From positions 66,625-83,019 of the forward strand of contig NW_019091413.1 of the NCBI RefSeq assembly GCF_001949145.1: DNA of 16,395 nucleotides. Reading direction: 5' to 3'. The DNA comes from Acanthaster planci (lineage: Eukaryota > Echinodermata > Asteroidea > Valvatida > Acanthasteridae). Of this stretch, positions 1 to 8,893 are shown piece by piece. The translations under genes and the position numbers were made by a program. The notes under the pieces are model-generated. The model was not told the origin of the DNA, did no database searches, and saw only the letters and a list, made by a program, of their open reading frames with translations. Every line of letters begins with the position of its first letter. The stretch's first letter is position 1.

Positions 1-573
1 ATAGTACATAGCTCTCGTCCCATGGGTAGGCGTGCAGGACTTAGATTGAGGCCCGTAATAGGTGTGCATCTGTAAGTAAGCAGTGCTTGGAGTGGATCAG
101 GTTGCAGGAGCATCTTTTTAGCGATGTGCACTGCTTTCTCCACCATCCCATTTGACTGGGGGTAGTTAGGGCTGGAAGTATGGTGCTGAATGTCGTATTC
201 TCTGGCAAAGTCGTCAAACTCGGTGAGGAATTGGGGGCCATTATCTGTGATTATGAGGTGAGGAATTGGGGGCCATTATCTGTGATTATGACCTCTGGCA
301 CCCCAAATCTGGCAAAGGCAGCTTTCAAAAATTGACAACTGCCGATGATGTGAGCTTGTGGAGATGGTGTACCTCTATCCATCTGGAGTAGTAGTCTACC
401 AGCACTAGGTAGTGTCTACCATTGACTTCTGCTAGGTCACAAGCGAGTCGTTGCCAAGGTCTGTCTGGAAGTGGGGTGGAGATCAAGGGCTCTGCACGTT
501 ATGCTGACTGCCTAGACTAACAGTAGGAACATCTCTCTACGTATTGGGCGATATCGGTCCCAATACATGGCCA
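1..573 (-). pseudogene. Ty3/gypsy integrase catalytic core (partial, frameshifted)
   Basis: Integrase joins retrotransposon cDNA to host DNA with a D,D-35-E core. Reading down from about 480, one frame shows ACDLAE, which carries the first catalytic Asp, then LVLVDYYSRWIEV. The second catalytic Asp lies in the TDNGPQF block, which a 35-bp tandem duplication at 222-291 has duplicated with a change of frame. The third acidic residue lies in YPQSNGMVEKAVH at about 130-160. From about 240 the true frame stays open to base 1 and ends in a GLNLSPARLPMGR block typical of the gypsy integrase core end. A stop at 574-576 separates this part from the zinc-binding domain. The 66-codon ATG frame ending at 41 is out of frame with integrase and is not the gene. 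Confidence 0.85.
222..291. repeat. 35-bp tandem duplication inside integrase
   Basis: Bases 222-256 and 257-291 are identical 35-bp copies, head to tail. Read on the minus strand the unit carries the codons around the second catalytic Asp of the integrase (IITDNGPQF). As 35 is not a multiple of three, the extra copy shifts the frame. Confidence 0.95.
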
Positions 574-1032
574 CTAAGCAGTTTGGGCCATTCGTGCTCT
601 GCACTTGGAAATTCCCTGGTGACCTTCATGGATTCTGGAGAGCATCTCTTGTTGCATCTTTGCTGGAATGACAATACGGTCTCCATAGGTGAGAAGCCCC
701 TTGAAGAGATTTAATTTTTCCTGTTTCTCCCAGTACAGCCTCACTGTTGATGACTCCACGTCCTTGGAGTTCTTTGGCCAACCACTAGTTACATGTGGTG
801 TAACTTGCTTGAGCACAGGATCAAGGGCAATTTCTCCTGTGATCTCCTCCAACTTTCCCTGGGAAACTGGCCAATGGTTTGTCACCATATAGACGTGTGC
901 TTCTACTTCATTGGAAACGTTGTCACATTCAGTGACCGGTGAAGTCAGTGGGACACGAGACAGGTTATTGGCCGCTACAAGGTGTTTGCCAGGTACATAC
1001 ACAGTGGTGCAGTTGTACTTCATGAGGCGCAT
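574..1032 (-). pseudogene. Ty3/gypsy RNase H end, linker and integrase zinc-binding domain
   Basis: This 152-codon frame opens inside the end of RNase H (YVPGKHLVAANNLSR, residues 12-26). It then has a linker and ends in the N-terminal HHCC zinc-binding domain of the integrase: GDRIVIPAKMQQEM followed by HEGHQGISKCRARM, with the two His and the first Cys visible. In the RNase H end the usual conserved Asp before LSR appears to be Asn (codon at 967-969). The frame stops at 574-576, directly before the Trp codon where the zinc domain would go on into the core. The initial Met is only the first ATG after a frameshift, not a real start. Confidence 0.85.
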
Positions 1033-1477
1033 GAGGAGTCATTGACACCTCAGTATCACACAGGTCTTTGTTGTTGATAAGTGGAACAAGCGGCTTATGG
1101 TCTGTCTGAATTGTGACGTGGACGCCTCTTAGGTACACGTAGAACCTTTCGCATGTCCACACCGAGGCCAACAGCTCTTATTCTATCTGGGCGTACTGGC
1201 ATTCTGCTTTGGTAAGACTTCTTGAGCAATATGCCACCAGTTTCCACTCTGAGTCATCTTGTTGCTGTAGAATACAGCCCCCAAGGCCGTATTCACTGGC
1301 ATCAGCACTGACAAGGGCAGGGGCTGACGTCAGGAGCGTCTTCAACCTGCGGAAGGCGGATTGCTGGTGTGGTCCCCACATCCAGCTGACATCACTCTTC
1401 AGTAGGTCATTAATTGGTGCAGCAACTGAAGATACATGAGGAATGAACTTGGCCAACCAATTCACCATGCCCATTAG
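1033..1477 (-). pseudogene. Ty3/gypsy RNase H domain (interrupted)
   Basis: RNase H removes the RNA strand during reverse transcription. The frame continues directly from the reverse transcriptase across an in-frame TGA at 1478-1480. It shows the RT connection (MVNWLAKFIPHVSS), then the RNase H start with VSADASEYGLGGCILQQ (first catalytic Asp) and YCSRSLTKAECQYAQIE (catalytic Glu). A TAA stop at 1178-1180 follows this Glu. The same frame resumes with ELLASVWTCERF and TDHKPLVPLI, which carries the third catalytic Asp, and is lost by a frameshift at about 1030-1060. The first three catalytic positions are therefore still encoded but split by stops. Confidence 0.87.
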
Positions 1478-2556
1478 TCATTTCACTTCGGCTTTGTTAG
1501 TTGGTGCCACCATCTGTATGATAGCTGCTATCTTTGCAGGGTCGGGATGGATGCCGTCCTTGTCCAGCTTCATGCCAAGGAAGTCAACCTTTCTCTGAGC
1601 TAATTTGCACTTGTCTCGGTTGAGCTTCAGCCCAGCGTTCTGTATAATTGCGAGAATATGTTGGAGTTGTTGATCGTGTTCTTCTTTTGTGCGGCCAGTG
1701 ACCAAAACATCATCCATGTATACCACAACCCCTTGCATTCTGATCAACAGGTCACTCATTATTCGTTGGTACATTTCTGGGGCTGACGTGATGCCAAATG
1801 GGAGTCGCTTGAAGCAAAAGCGCCCGAATGGCGTAATGCAGGTCGTTAACTCCTGGCTGTCCTCAGCAAGTGGTACTTGCCAGAAGCCGTGTTTGGCATC
1901 GAGTAAGGAGAACATCTGGGCGCCTGATACCTTTCCCAAGACTTCTTCGACAGTTGGTATGGTGAATCTCTCCCTGGTTATGGCTCTATTTAGCTGTCTG
2001 AGATCGACACATAGACGGATCGCACCATTCTTTTTCGGTGCAATCACAATAGGCGAACACCAATCAGTGGGTTTGGTGATCCACTGAATGATGTCCAGAT
2101 TCTCCATCTTGTCTAATTCTTCCTTCAGTTGGGGCATGAGAGGGATGGGGATACGACGAGGAGTTGTGACACAGTAGGGAGTGGCTGCTCCATCTATCTT
2201 GATGGTGACTGTTTGTCCATGCAGACATCCCCCTCCTTCAAAAACACTCTCATGGCCAAATGGAGTGTAGACACGTTGCACCAAGTCAAGTGATTCACAG
2301 GCGTGCTTGCCTATAACTGGTTCCCCCTGAGCCAAAATGAGGAACCGCAAAGTCTGAGTCTTGCCTTTGACTTGGCATATCAGTGTGGTCTCGCCAATGG
2401 GCATGGCTTTCCCCCCAAAGAAGCCAGTCAGACGAGTCGAGGATGGCTGGAGGTTCTTATCAGGGATGTTCAGTGAGTTGAAAATGTCTTGCGAAAGAAT
2501 ATTGACCTCTGATCCAGTGTCGAGCAGAAATGACACTGTGTGGCCATGAATGTATA
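1478..2556 (-). pseudogene. Ty3/gypsy protease and reverse transcriptase
   Basis: The open frame of 352 codons starts just before the aspartic protease motif FLLDTGSEVNIL (residues 3-14 of the frame). A linker follows, then a full reverse transcriptase: LDKMENLDIIQW, PIVIAPKKNGAIRLCVDLR, SLLDAKHGFWQVPL with the first catalytic Asp, LPFGITSAPEMYQRIM, and YMDDVLV with the catalytic Asp pair. The thumb/connection reads KVDFLGMKLD. The frame ends at a TGA at 1478-1480, just before the connection to RNase H, so an Arg codon lost at CpG is one explanation. The ATG is internal; the natural reading comes from Gag across the 74-bp duplication. This is the best preserved part of the element. Confidence 0.94.
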
Positions 2557-2703
2557 TATCTTACCTCCAAATGTCATCAATGGGCAGCTGCTTGTGGCAG
2601 ACAGCACCAACGAAAAATTCATTATTCAGATATCTTGCCTCCAAATGTCATCAATGGGCAGCTGCTTGTGGCGGAGAGCACCAACGAAAAATTCATTTTC
2701 TGC
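2556..2703. repeat. 74-bp tandem duplication at the Gag-protease junction
   Basis: Copy one is 2556-2629 and copy two 2630-2703. They differ at only a few positions. On the minus strand each copy encodes the end of Gag, including the QLPIDDIW block. Since 74 is not a multiple of three, the extra copy changes frame and puts Gag and protease in different frames. Confidence 0.95.
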
Positions 2704-3545
2704 AACACCGCTGGTCATGTCATCCTCTGCCGAATCAGTTGGGAGAATGGCTCGCATCTGTTTGGGCCTCGAACAGCAGACTTTAGAGAAGTGGCCCATC
2801 TTCTTGCAGTTCTTACAGTGTTGTCCTGTGGTAGGGCATGCTTTGTGGGAGGAGTCATAGCCACACTTATTACACAATCCTCCACTAGGCCGAGGGTGGG
2901 GGGAACGCTGATCCTTGCTTGGAGGTTTGTTGAAGCGCTGTGGCTGGCGCGGTTTCAACTTTTCGACAGCCTGGACTACAGTGCCGTCTCCCCTAGCCTT
3001 GATTTCCTGCAGATCCTTTGTGGCCGTCTCGAGTGTTTTGGCTAGTTCAATGGCCTTAGAGAATGTCAAACCATCTTTAGTCAACAGATGTTTCTGGATA
3101 AACTCACTGCGTATACCACAGACCAGGCGATCACAGAGGGCATCGTCTAGAAAAGAGCCAAATTTACAGGGTCCTGCCAGGGTTTGCAGTTCAACGGAGT
3201 ACTGTGCCACGGTTTCACCAGGTTTTTGACTGTGCTGATAGAACCAAAACCGTTCAGCGATCACAAGGCGTTTAGGCCCAAAATGAGACTTGAGCAGAGT
3301 GCACAGTTCAGTATAGGTCTTTTCAGAGACTGCCGCAGGGTCACACAAACTCTTCAGCGTTTTGTACACACGTGCCCCAATACAACTCAACGGAACAGCA
3401 GACTGTTTGGCAGCTGGAATATCATTGGCCTTGAAATACAGGTCCAAACGTTCAGGGTAGTTGGTGATCATACTTCTACTTGATCATAGGGATTTAATCG
3501 CCCGATCAAAACTGCGCTAGCATGCGCCTGCTCTGACTGTGACAT
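2626..3545 (-). pseudogene. Ty3/gypsy Gag (capsid and CCHC nucleocapsid)
   Basis: Gag packages the element RNA. A likely authentic start is the ATG at 3545-3543, which opens 25 codons (MSQSEQAHASAVLIGR...) before a TGA at 3470-3468. The main 281-codon frame then runs from 3471 to 2626. It shows the capsid core YTELCTLLKSHFGPKRLVIA and ERFWFYQHSQKPGETVAQY, the retrotransposon Gag signature. A basic linker (KLKPRQPQRFNKPPSKDQR) comes next. Then come a Cys/His-rich segment beginning CNKCGYDSSHKAC and a canonical CCHC knuckle, CKNCKKMGHFSKVC. The end lies in the 74-bp duplication. The frame change at 3470 separates the start from the capsid. Confidence 0.92.
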
Positions 3546-3919
3546 GTTCGGAAATTACCGTTGAGCAACGTATATGCAAAACGTACACATGCATGTGCGG
3601 CAAAATTCGGACAAGAACTACCAAACTTTGGGCCCCGAAATTCTGCACTACAATGCTGATTATATCCTGTAAATGTGACTGTTATGTCCGCTAATATTTA
3701 CTGGGACCACCGCTGCCACTGTGTTGTATTTATGGGTTCTTTCTACCCAGTAAATGGGACAAAAGGAACGGACTCACCAAACGTTGGTTTAGCTTTTCAT
3801 GGGGGCTGCCATCTTCTCTCTCTTTATTCACCCTGCAGTCACTGTTTTGATATAAAACGTGTAGTTGGTGCCTGGGTACACATCAACTAAGGGGCTGGGC
3901 TGTGGACACTTGTGTCACA
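3546..3919 (-). other. Putative 5' LTR and leader remnant of the gypsy element
   Basis: Upstream of Gag on the minus strand, a sequence starting TGTGACACAAG at 3919 is followed by a TATA-like TTTTATATC (about 3857-3849) and an AATAAA at 3828-3823. That is the U3/R order expected in an LTR. A perfect 10-bp inverted repeat (3696-3705 and 3746-3755) lies further in. No second LTR is in the window and I could not find a convincing tRNA primer-binding site, so the ends are tentative. Confidence 0.35.
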
Positions 3920-3929
3920 CTACCGGTAA

Positions 3930-4550
3930 GTGGTTTCAAAATGGCTCCCCTTGCCACTTTTGTGGAACTTGGCGAAACTAACCCTGTAGATGCTCTAGGC
4001 AGAGGAAGGGGAGATTTGACCTGTTACCCTGGAATACCAGAATTATTAAAACCACGCCCAGTGCCCCCCAGGCAACAGCATGTCGTGCCATGACCGTAGC
4101 GTAGGCATCAATAACATGAGTATGAATACTTACAATCAGGAAAATGGCAACCCTGAAATGAATTGAATACGGAACAGTGTCCGGCCCTCGCATGATGCCC
4201 GGCAGCGTGCAAGGTGGGTTGTGACGCTGGTTGTCCACTCCTTGCCTGAGACGGCAGAGTGAGCCCGGAGGTTGCCACGGTAAGCCACAACTCTCAATCT
4301 AACTTGCCCCAAGATCTACTAGGATTGGCTTTTGTTTTAGCCGGAATTGCTCATCGTACAATTTCCAGCTGAGCCCCGGAAACTGAAGTGAGGCAGTCCG
4401 AATGATTTCAGAGTAATTGAGTAACTCTATGAGTATGTTTTGCCAAATAGACATGTATGTGTGAAAGGCAGACTGCCAAGCTTCAAAGCTCTCAATCTTC
4501 TTGCGGGCGGCCCCAGGTTTTTTTATCAAGGGGGAACCACCTTCCATTCC
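3930..4550 (-). pseudogene. DIRS-type Gag-like remnant
   Basis: The minus-strand frame 4547-4299 encodes KKIESFEAWQSAFHTYMSIW and ILLNYSEIIRT-type text ending with LSWKLYDEQFRLKQ. From memory this resembles the capsid-like ORF1 of DIRS-type retroelements, where an IxSxxxWxxAFxxYM block precedes a WxxYDxQFR block. Further down, after a frame change, 4190-4108 gives CSVFNSFQGCHFPDCKYSYS followed by C-Y-stop-C, like the Cys-rich knuckle that ends such proteins. The reading is broken by stops and frame changes. It could be an independent solo fragment. It is not collinear with the DIRS remnant at 9815-11500, which lies upstream on the same strand. Confidence 0.5.
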
Positions 4551-4639
4551 AGTGCCAATGAAAGATTACTATTGGACTGCTCAGCTCTAGCCAAAGCAGC
4601 ATCGGAGGACTCATTGGATAATACAGCTAGGTTAACGTA

Positions 4640-5140
4640 ACTCCCCTGCCAGATCTTTTCCTTTAAAGCCAAGGGGACATGAAAACCCAAGGGAGTGCTT
4701 ACACTAATATTTTTTCAAATGTAAACTTCATTCTAAAAACACCTCTGCCTCATCCGAGTGACTGTGACAGAATGACGCTCCCGGATATTCCCGCCAAGAA
4801 AATCGCACCCCTCCTCTTCATTGGCCCTTTCCCTGTATTTACCTAAATTAGTTATGTCATGATCCTTTCACTCACCAGCTCAACCTTTGTTGGCCGAAAC
4901 AATTTGCCATATTTGCACTCGCATGCACTCATTCGCATAGCCTAAAACAGAAGGGGCATCTCAAGGACCAGGTCAAGGGGCAGTAGAGTGAGGGAAGCTG
5001 ACTATGTTCGCTGAGCATAATGCCTTTTATCTGTTACCCGATAAAAGGTGTCATGTGGACCAACATTTCCCAACAAACTGTTTGAGCAGTGGAAACAAGC
5101 AAACTTCCCACATGGTGTGCAGTGTGCAACTTGACATTTT
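4640..5140. other. No gene recognised
   Basis: A+T-rich sequence with short ORFs only. I see no domain, RNA gene or repeat that I can name. Confidence 0.6.
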
Positions 5141-5141
5141 T

Positions 5142-5171
5142 AGCTGTTTCGGCAACTTTGCTGAAACAGCT
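5142..5171. repeat. Near-perfect hairpin 1
   Basis: AGCTGTTTCGGCA (5142-5154) pairs with TGCTGAAACAGCT (5159-5171), with one G-T pair and a 4-base loop. It is preceded by TTTTT and followed by TTTTGTTTT. It resembles the hairpin 30 bases downstream. Confidence 0.85.
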
Positions 5172-5199
5172 TTTGTTTTCCTTAAGATTTTTTTTTTAG

Positions 5200-5225
5200 C
5201 TGTTCCCAATCTTAATTGGGAACAG
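5200..5225. repeat. Perfect hairpin 2
   Basis: CTGTTCCCAAT (5200-5210) and ATTGGGAACAG (5215-5225) form an 11-bp perfect stem with a CTTA loop. It has the same flanks as hairpin 1, AGCTGTT after a T-run and a T-rich tail, so the two are probably related. Confidence 0.88.
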
Positions 5226-5277
5226 TATTGTTTTTGTTAAAGTTTTTTTTCTTTTTCCACGTTTTTATTCTACAAGG

Positions 5278-5811
5278 CACTTTGTCAATTATTTTAAGTC
5301 CGCTCAATTTCAAACTTGGTATAGTAATTAACCATTGTCAGAAGATGTGCCCCGTGTTATAGATGAAAATTGATATCTTGACCTCATGTGACCTCTACTT
5401 CCGGTTTGATTGGAAATTGTATTTGCAAACAAAAATAATCATGTCTCGTGACTTATACCATCTAATCGGATTGATAATTTACAGTACTTTAGAAGTCTAT
5501 GGACAGATAATTGTACGGACAGATAATTAATTAATTATGACGTCATCAATATTTTTTCTTTTTAGTCTAATAACTGGAAAACTATTGGGCCCGATTGAAG
5601 TCAAATTTGGTATGTGGGACGTGTTATAAATGAAAATGGATATTTTGCCCTCAGTGACCTCTACTTCCGGTTTGACCGGAAGTTGTATTTTAACACCCAT
5701 ATTATCATATCTTATGAACTATACGTTTAATTCCAGTGATAATTTGTTTTTTGTAATGCATGCCACTTTGGCAATTATTTTTAATCCAACTAATTTGCAA
5801 ACTTATGACAC
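5278..5811. repeat. Degenerate duplicated repeat, offset about 267 bp
   Basis: The block GTGTTATAGATGAAAATTGA at 5354 recurs, slightly changed, at 5621. The block ACCTCTACTTCCGGTTTGA at 5391 recurs at 5657. The CACTTTGTCAATTATTTT block at 5279 recurs near 5763. The second copy holds a perfect palindrome, ACTTCCGG-TTTGA-CCGGAAGT (5663-5683). No coding potential; probably an old interspersed or tandem repeat family. Confidence 0.75.
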
Positions 5812-5930
5812 TCCACACTGTTCTCGACCTGTCTCGATGGATGTTCGGTGGAGATTCTTAGCCCAACAATTAGAGAGGGCTTAGGAAAAGAATTGTCATC
5901 ACGTGATTTATTTTTGAATTTTGAATATTT

Positions 5931-6545
5931 AATTTTTCTCCATAGGTTTTGTACACATTTTTTTATAACGCAATATCAACCCTGATGAGTGAGTAGTCCT
6001 CAACTTCGACTCAAGATTACTATCATATTGAAAGAGAAATCATATTTTTTTCATCTAATTTCGATTACAAATATACCCAAGAGTCCAAATATCAAATAAT
6101 ATTTCATAATTTTTTCTCAATATAAACAAAAATCACGTGACATGACTTTAATGGTGCAGTTTTTCTCCATATGTTTTGTGCACGTTTTCTGAAGTCAAAG
6201 ACTGGCACACTCGTACATCTGAGTGACTTTGTAATGGGAGTATAGGTAGTCCATAATCCCTTGGGGCTGTCAAAATAAAAATGTCAGTCTTTTCCCGTAG
6301 GTTTTGTACACAATTTTCTACGACACACTATTATCAATCTTGATGAGTGAGTAATCCTTATTTTCTGCTCAAGATTACTCCCAGAATGAAAGGAAAATTG
6401 TCATATTTTACGCTGTGTTATTTGATTTGGAACATCCTCAAGAGTCAAAATATCAAGTAATATTTCATGAAAACTTTTTGGTTTAAATGCAAATCATGTC
6501 ACATGAATTTAACAGAGCAGTTTTTGTGCATATGTGTTTTTCGCC
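5931..6545. repeat. Degenerate tandem duplication, offset about 355-362 bp
   Basis: Ordered matching blocks show two diverged copies. TAGGTTTTGTACACA is at 5944 and 6298. TGATGAGTGAGTA is at 5982 and 6340. CTCAAGATTACT recurs near 6010 and 6371. AAATATCAAATAATATTTCAT near 6087 recurs near 6447. CAGTTTTT-CCATATG near 6157 recurs near 6519. A further weak relative begins near 6712 (CCCACAGGTTTTGTCTATG). No coding potential. Confidence 0.75.
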
Positions 6546-7145
6546 CATTGACATTGTACAAGTTTTCAAGCTACCATTTTGGTATAACTTTGCAATGTTT
6601 GATCATCATCAAAGTTGCACCCAACAAAGACCCTGATACAAGAATTATTCCATATGATGATTTCACGATGACGTCATCTTGTGATTGTTGTTCATTTATT
6701 TTGGCACATTTTAATTTCCCCACAGGTTTTGTCTATGTTTTTCAACGGCCAGTCTTCGGCACTTTTGTCGATGTGACTGACTATATATTTACGTTTACAC
6801 TCTTAGTTCAGCTGCAAAACAAAACCGTCACAGATCATAATCACTAATGCAATTATCTGTTCAACGACTCAAACTCCGAAACAGCTCTGTGGTTGTTGCT
6901 GTAACAACCACTGCCTCCAGTTTCAAATTTTGTTTTTCCTCTGAAAATTGGAAAAATTTGAACATTCCAATTTGGAGGCTTTATCATGAAAACTTTAAAT
7001 CAGAACAGTTCCAATTAAATCTGAACAGTTGGCAGATATGAACAACTGCCTGTCAGGACAGGTGGATAACTGGCCAGATAAGACACTTCTGGTACACGTA
7101 TGGAACCAACGAAGATATGTAATAAAATGAAATTACTGTACATAC
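6546..7145. other. No gene recognised
   Basis: A+T-rich sequence. If the exon at 7146-7276 is real, the lower part would be intron of the same minus-strand gene. Short ORFs on the plus strand show no recognised domain. Confidence 0.5.
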
Positions 7146-7276
7146 TCTTTTGAGATAGTAGATATCACTGTGTGGAATGGTCTGTTGCAGAGCGGCAGGC
7201 ATCAATCTGCATAAGGGAGAGTCCCAACATTTAAGAAGAAACTCGCGACTGTACTGAACTGGTCGACTGACACCAC
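7146..7276 (-). CDS. Probable internal exon of an eIF4E-binding protein (4E-BP or C8orf88-like)
   Basis: On the minus strand the segment is preceded by a pyrimidine-rich tract and TGTGTGCAG (acceptor, AG at 7278-7277). It is followed by GTATGT (donor, 7145-7140), an excellent 5' splice site. The 131 bp encode 43 codons plus two bases of a split codon. They include VQYSREFLLKC, which fits the YxxxxL(hydrophobic) motif that binds the dorsal face of eIF4E. The tail WDSPLCRLMPAALQQTIPHS keeps the SP, P-x-x-L and IP spacing I recall in 4E-BP proteins; C8orf88-like proteins share the YSRxFLLK core. The role would be repression of cap-dependent translation in the cytoplasm. Other exons were not found, and a processed pseudogene fragment or chance ORF cannot be excluded. 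Confidence 0.55.
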
Positions 7277-7692
7277 CTGCACACACAAACATGATAAACC
7301 ACTTTTCATCAAGTTCAATCCATAATAACTTCATGACAAGTTGTCTTAATAAATGCCGGAACCGTCACCAAACTGTACAGCAGATCCATCAAATGGGGGC
7401 AATTTGAGGGTTAATTCATTCATGTTTGCCAAGTTGCCAAAGATTTGCTTCTAGCATCCACATATCCTATAACTTGAATGCAAGGTTTGCAGATGTACTG
7501 TGCATTTTTTTCATGTTGTCTTTGTTTCTATGGCAATCACATCTATCGCGAAAAAAATATACACTTTTAAAACTGCCCATTGGCTTATTGCATAGCAATA
7601 TTAATAAAATTTTTCAATACTGTATGTACGTTTAGGTTTGCATTTAAACGTCAATGCGCATCCATACATTTGTAGAATGAAACTTTGACTTG
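7277..7692. other. No gene recognised; possible intron
   Basis: A+T-rich sequence directly upstream (minus sense) of the probable exon at 7146-7276. I see no further exon with convincing splice sites here. Confidence 0.5.
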
Positions 7693-8020
7693 AGAATGGA
7701 CAACGAAATGGCAAAATTGCTACATTGGATAGTGAAATTACACAACCTACAAAATTAAATGGTGCACAGCTGAATCAAATAGCGACATTGCCTTCGAGGA
7801 TCCTAAAGTTGCTGACTAGAAAGGTTGCATTGCAGGATTGAATGGTGAAATTGCAGAATGTAATGGTGAATGTGCTGAAAGAAATGGTGAAATTGCCGAA
7901 ATAATAGTAAAAGTACAACATGACACAGTAAAAATGACGAGTTAAATTCTGAAATTGGCAAATTGAATACCGAAATTGCTATTGAACAGTGAAATCACCA
8001 AATGGAATGGTGAAACTAAC
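7693..8020. repeat. Minisatellite, 21-bp period, about 15 degenerate units
   Basis: Units such as TTGAATGGTGAAATTGCAGAA, shifted along the array, recur every 21 bases with several 19-20 bp units. The best-preserved part is about 7836-7900. In one plus-strand frame these units read as heptads of the NGEIAEx kind, but stops and odd-length units interrupt the frame. Confidence 0.85.
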
Positions 8021-8798
8021 TGTAAAATGAAATGTTATGATTAATGAAACCGACGAAGTGTGACTTCCGTGATTTTATTGTTATCAGACATAGGAATAAT
8101 TCAATTGCACTTGGATTTTACTGAAATGCACGGTTCTTTTTTGTATGCTTTGTCAAAGGTATCCAGAGGATCTAATTCAGGATTGTTGGCCTGCCCTGAC
8201 ACATAAACATGTGTGAAGTGTTGGTACTGAACCAATGTCTCCATGTATGATGTACACACATGCACTCTTCAGTGTGCAGTATAATGGTCACACAACACAA
8301 GCCATGCACAAACTTACATGCAAGCAACGAACCACTGTTCAGAAGTTTTTCTTATCCATCATCAGCAGATCAGTGTATCAAAATAGACAAGACTAATCCC
8401 TTGGTCAATGCCAACACTTATTCAATCACTTGAAGGGCATATTCAAGATTATATCTCTCTGGATGGATTTTTAGCAATGTTTCAAAACTTAAAGGTCTTT
8501 CCATTGTATTTTCCCTTCTGATGATGTCATCAGCTTCACACCTCTAAAATGCGTTGACTCCATGAAGGTCATCATATCAAATAATTTTCAAGTAAATACA
8601 GCAAACTTCGCTACAGACATCAAACGAAATGCATTTTCACATTTTTCAACCTGCCTCTCGAGGACACCCAAGTATTTCGTGATGTAAACGGTCTTACTTT
8701 TTGACAATACAATCTTACTGGAGCTCATGTCATTGAAAGCAATTTCATACCTTTAACCAATTGATTTTAAATGCTGAGCAGTGTTCTCCACGGGCTGG
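8021..8798. other. No gene recognised
   Basis: No long ORF, RNA gene or clear repeat. The sequence is ordinary A+T-rich non-coding DNA as far as I can see. Confidence 0.6.
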
Positions 8799-8893
8799 TT
8801 TAGCAGGGCAGACCGCCCTGCCAAAATTTTGGGCCGCCCCACTAAACTTTTGCCGCCCTGCTAAAATTTGTGCCGCTATGCTATTTTTTTGAG
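8799..8893. repeat. C+G-rich short repeat cluster with inverted copy
   Basis: Four units of about 20 bp of the form CCGCCCTGCTAAAATTTGTG start at 8813, 8834, 8853 and 8873. An inverted piece, TTTAGCAGGGC (8799-8809), matches GCCCTGCTAAA (8855-8865). CAGGGC (8804-8809) and GCCCTG (8815-8820) form a tight hairpin. The base composition contrasts with the A+T-rich flanks. Confidence 0.8.

Larger units (their letters stand above)
1..3919 (-). mobile_element. Ty3/gypsy LTR retrotransposon, degraded, truncated by window edge
   Basis: Read on the minus strand the order is leader, Gag, protease, reverse transcriptase, RNase H, integrase zinc domain and integrase core, which is the Ty3/gypsy (Metaviridae) order. 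The integrase frame is still open at base 1, so the integrase end and the 3' LTR lie outside the window. No envelope gene is visible. The element carries in-frame stops, frameshifts and two tandem duplications, so it cannot be autonomous as read. The upper boundary near 3919 is weakly supported: a TG-starting sequence followed by TATA-like and AATAAA signals on the same strand. Element class is certain; the family name is not assigned. Confidence 0.93.

Noticed and set aside
41-241. 66-codon minus-strand ORF
   Set aside because: It is one frame off the integrase frame, which is open through the same bases and carries recognisable integrase blocks.
2530-3045. Plus-strand ORFs over the gypsy Gag
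   Set aside because: They are antisense to Gag and protease and show no domain; the minus strand has clear motifs.
6467-6847. 126-codon plus-strand ORF
   Set aside because: It starts within a degenerate repeat copy and shows no domain; it is probably a chance ORF in repeat DNA.
7693-8020. CRISPR array
   Set aside because: The 21-bp units are contiguous with no spacers, and the context is eukaryotic.
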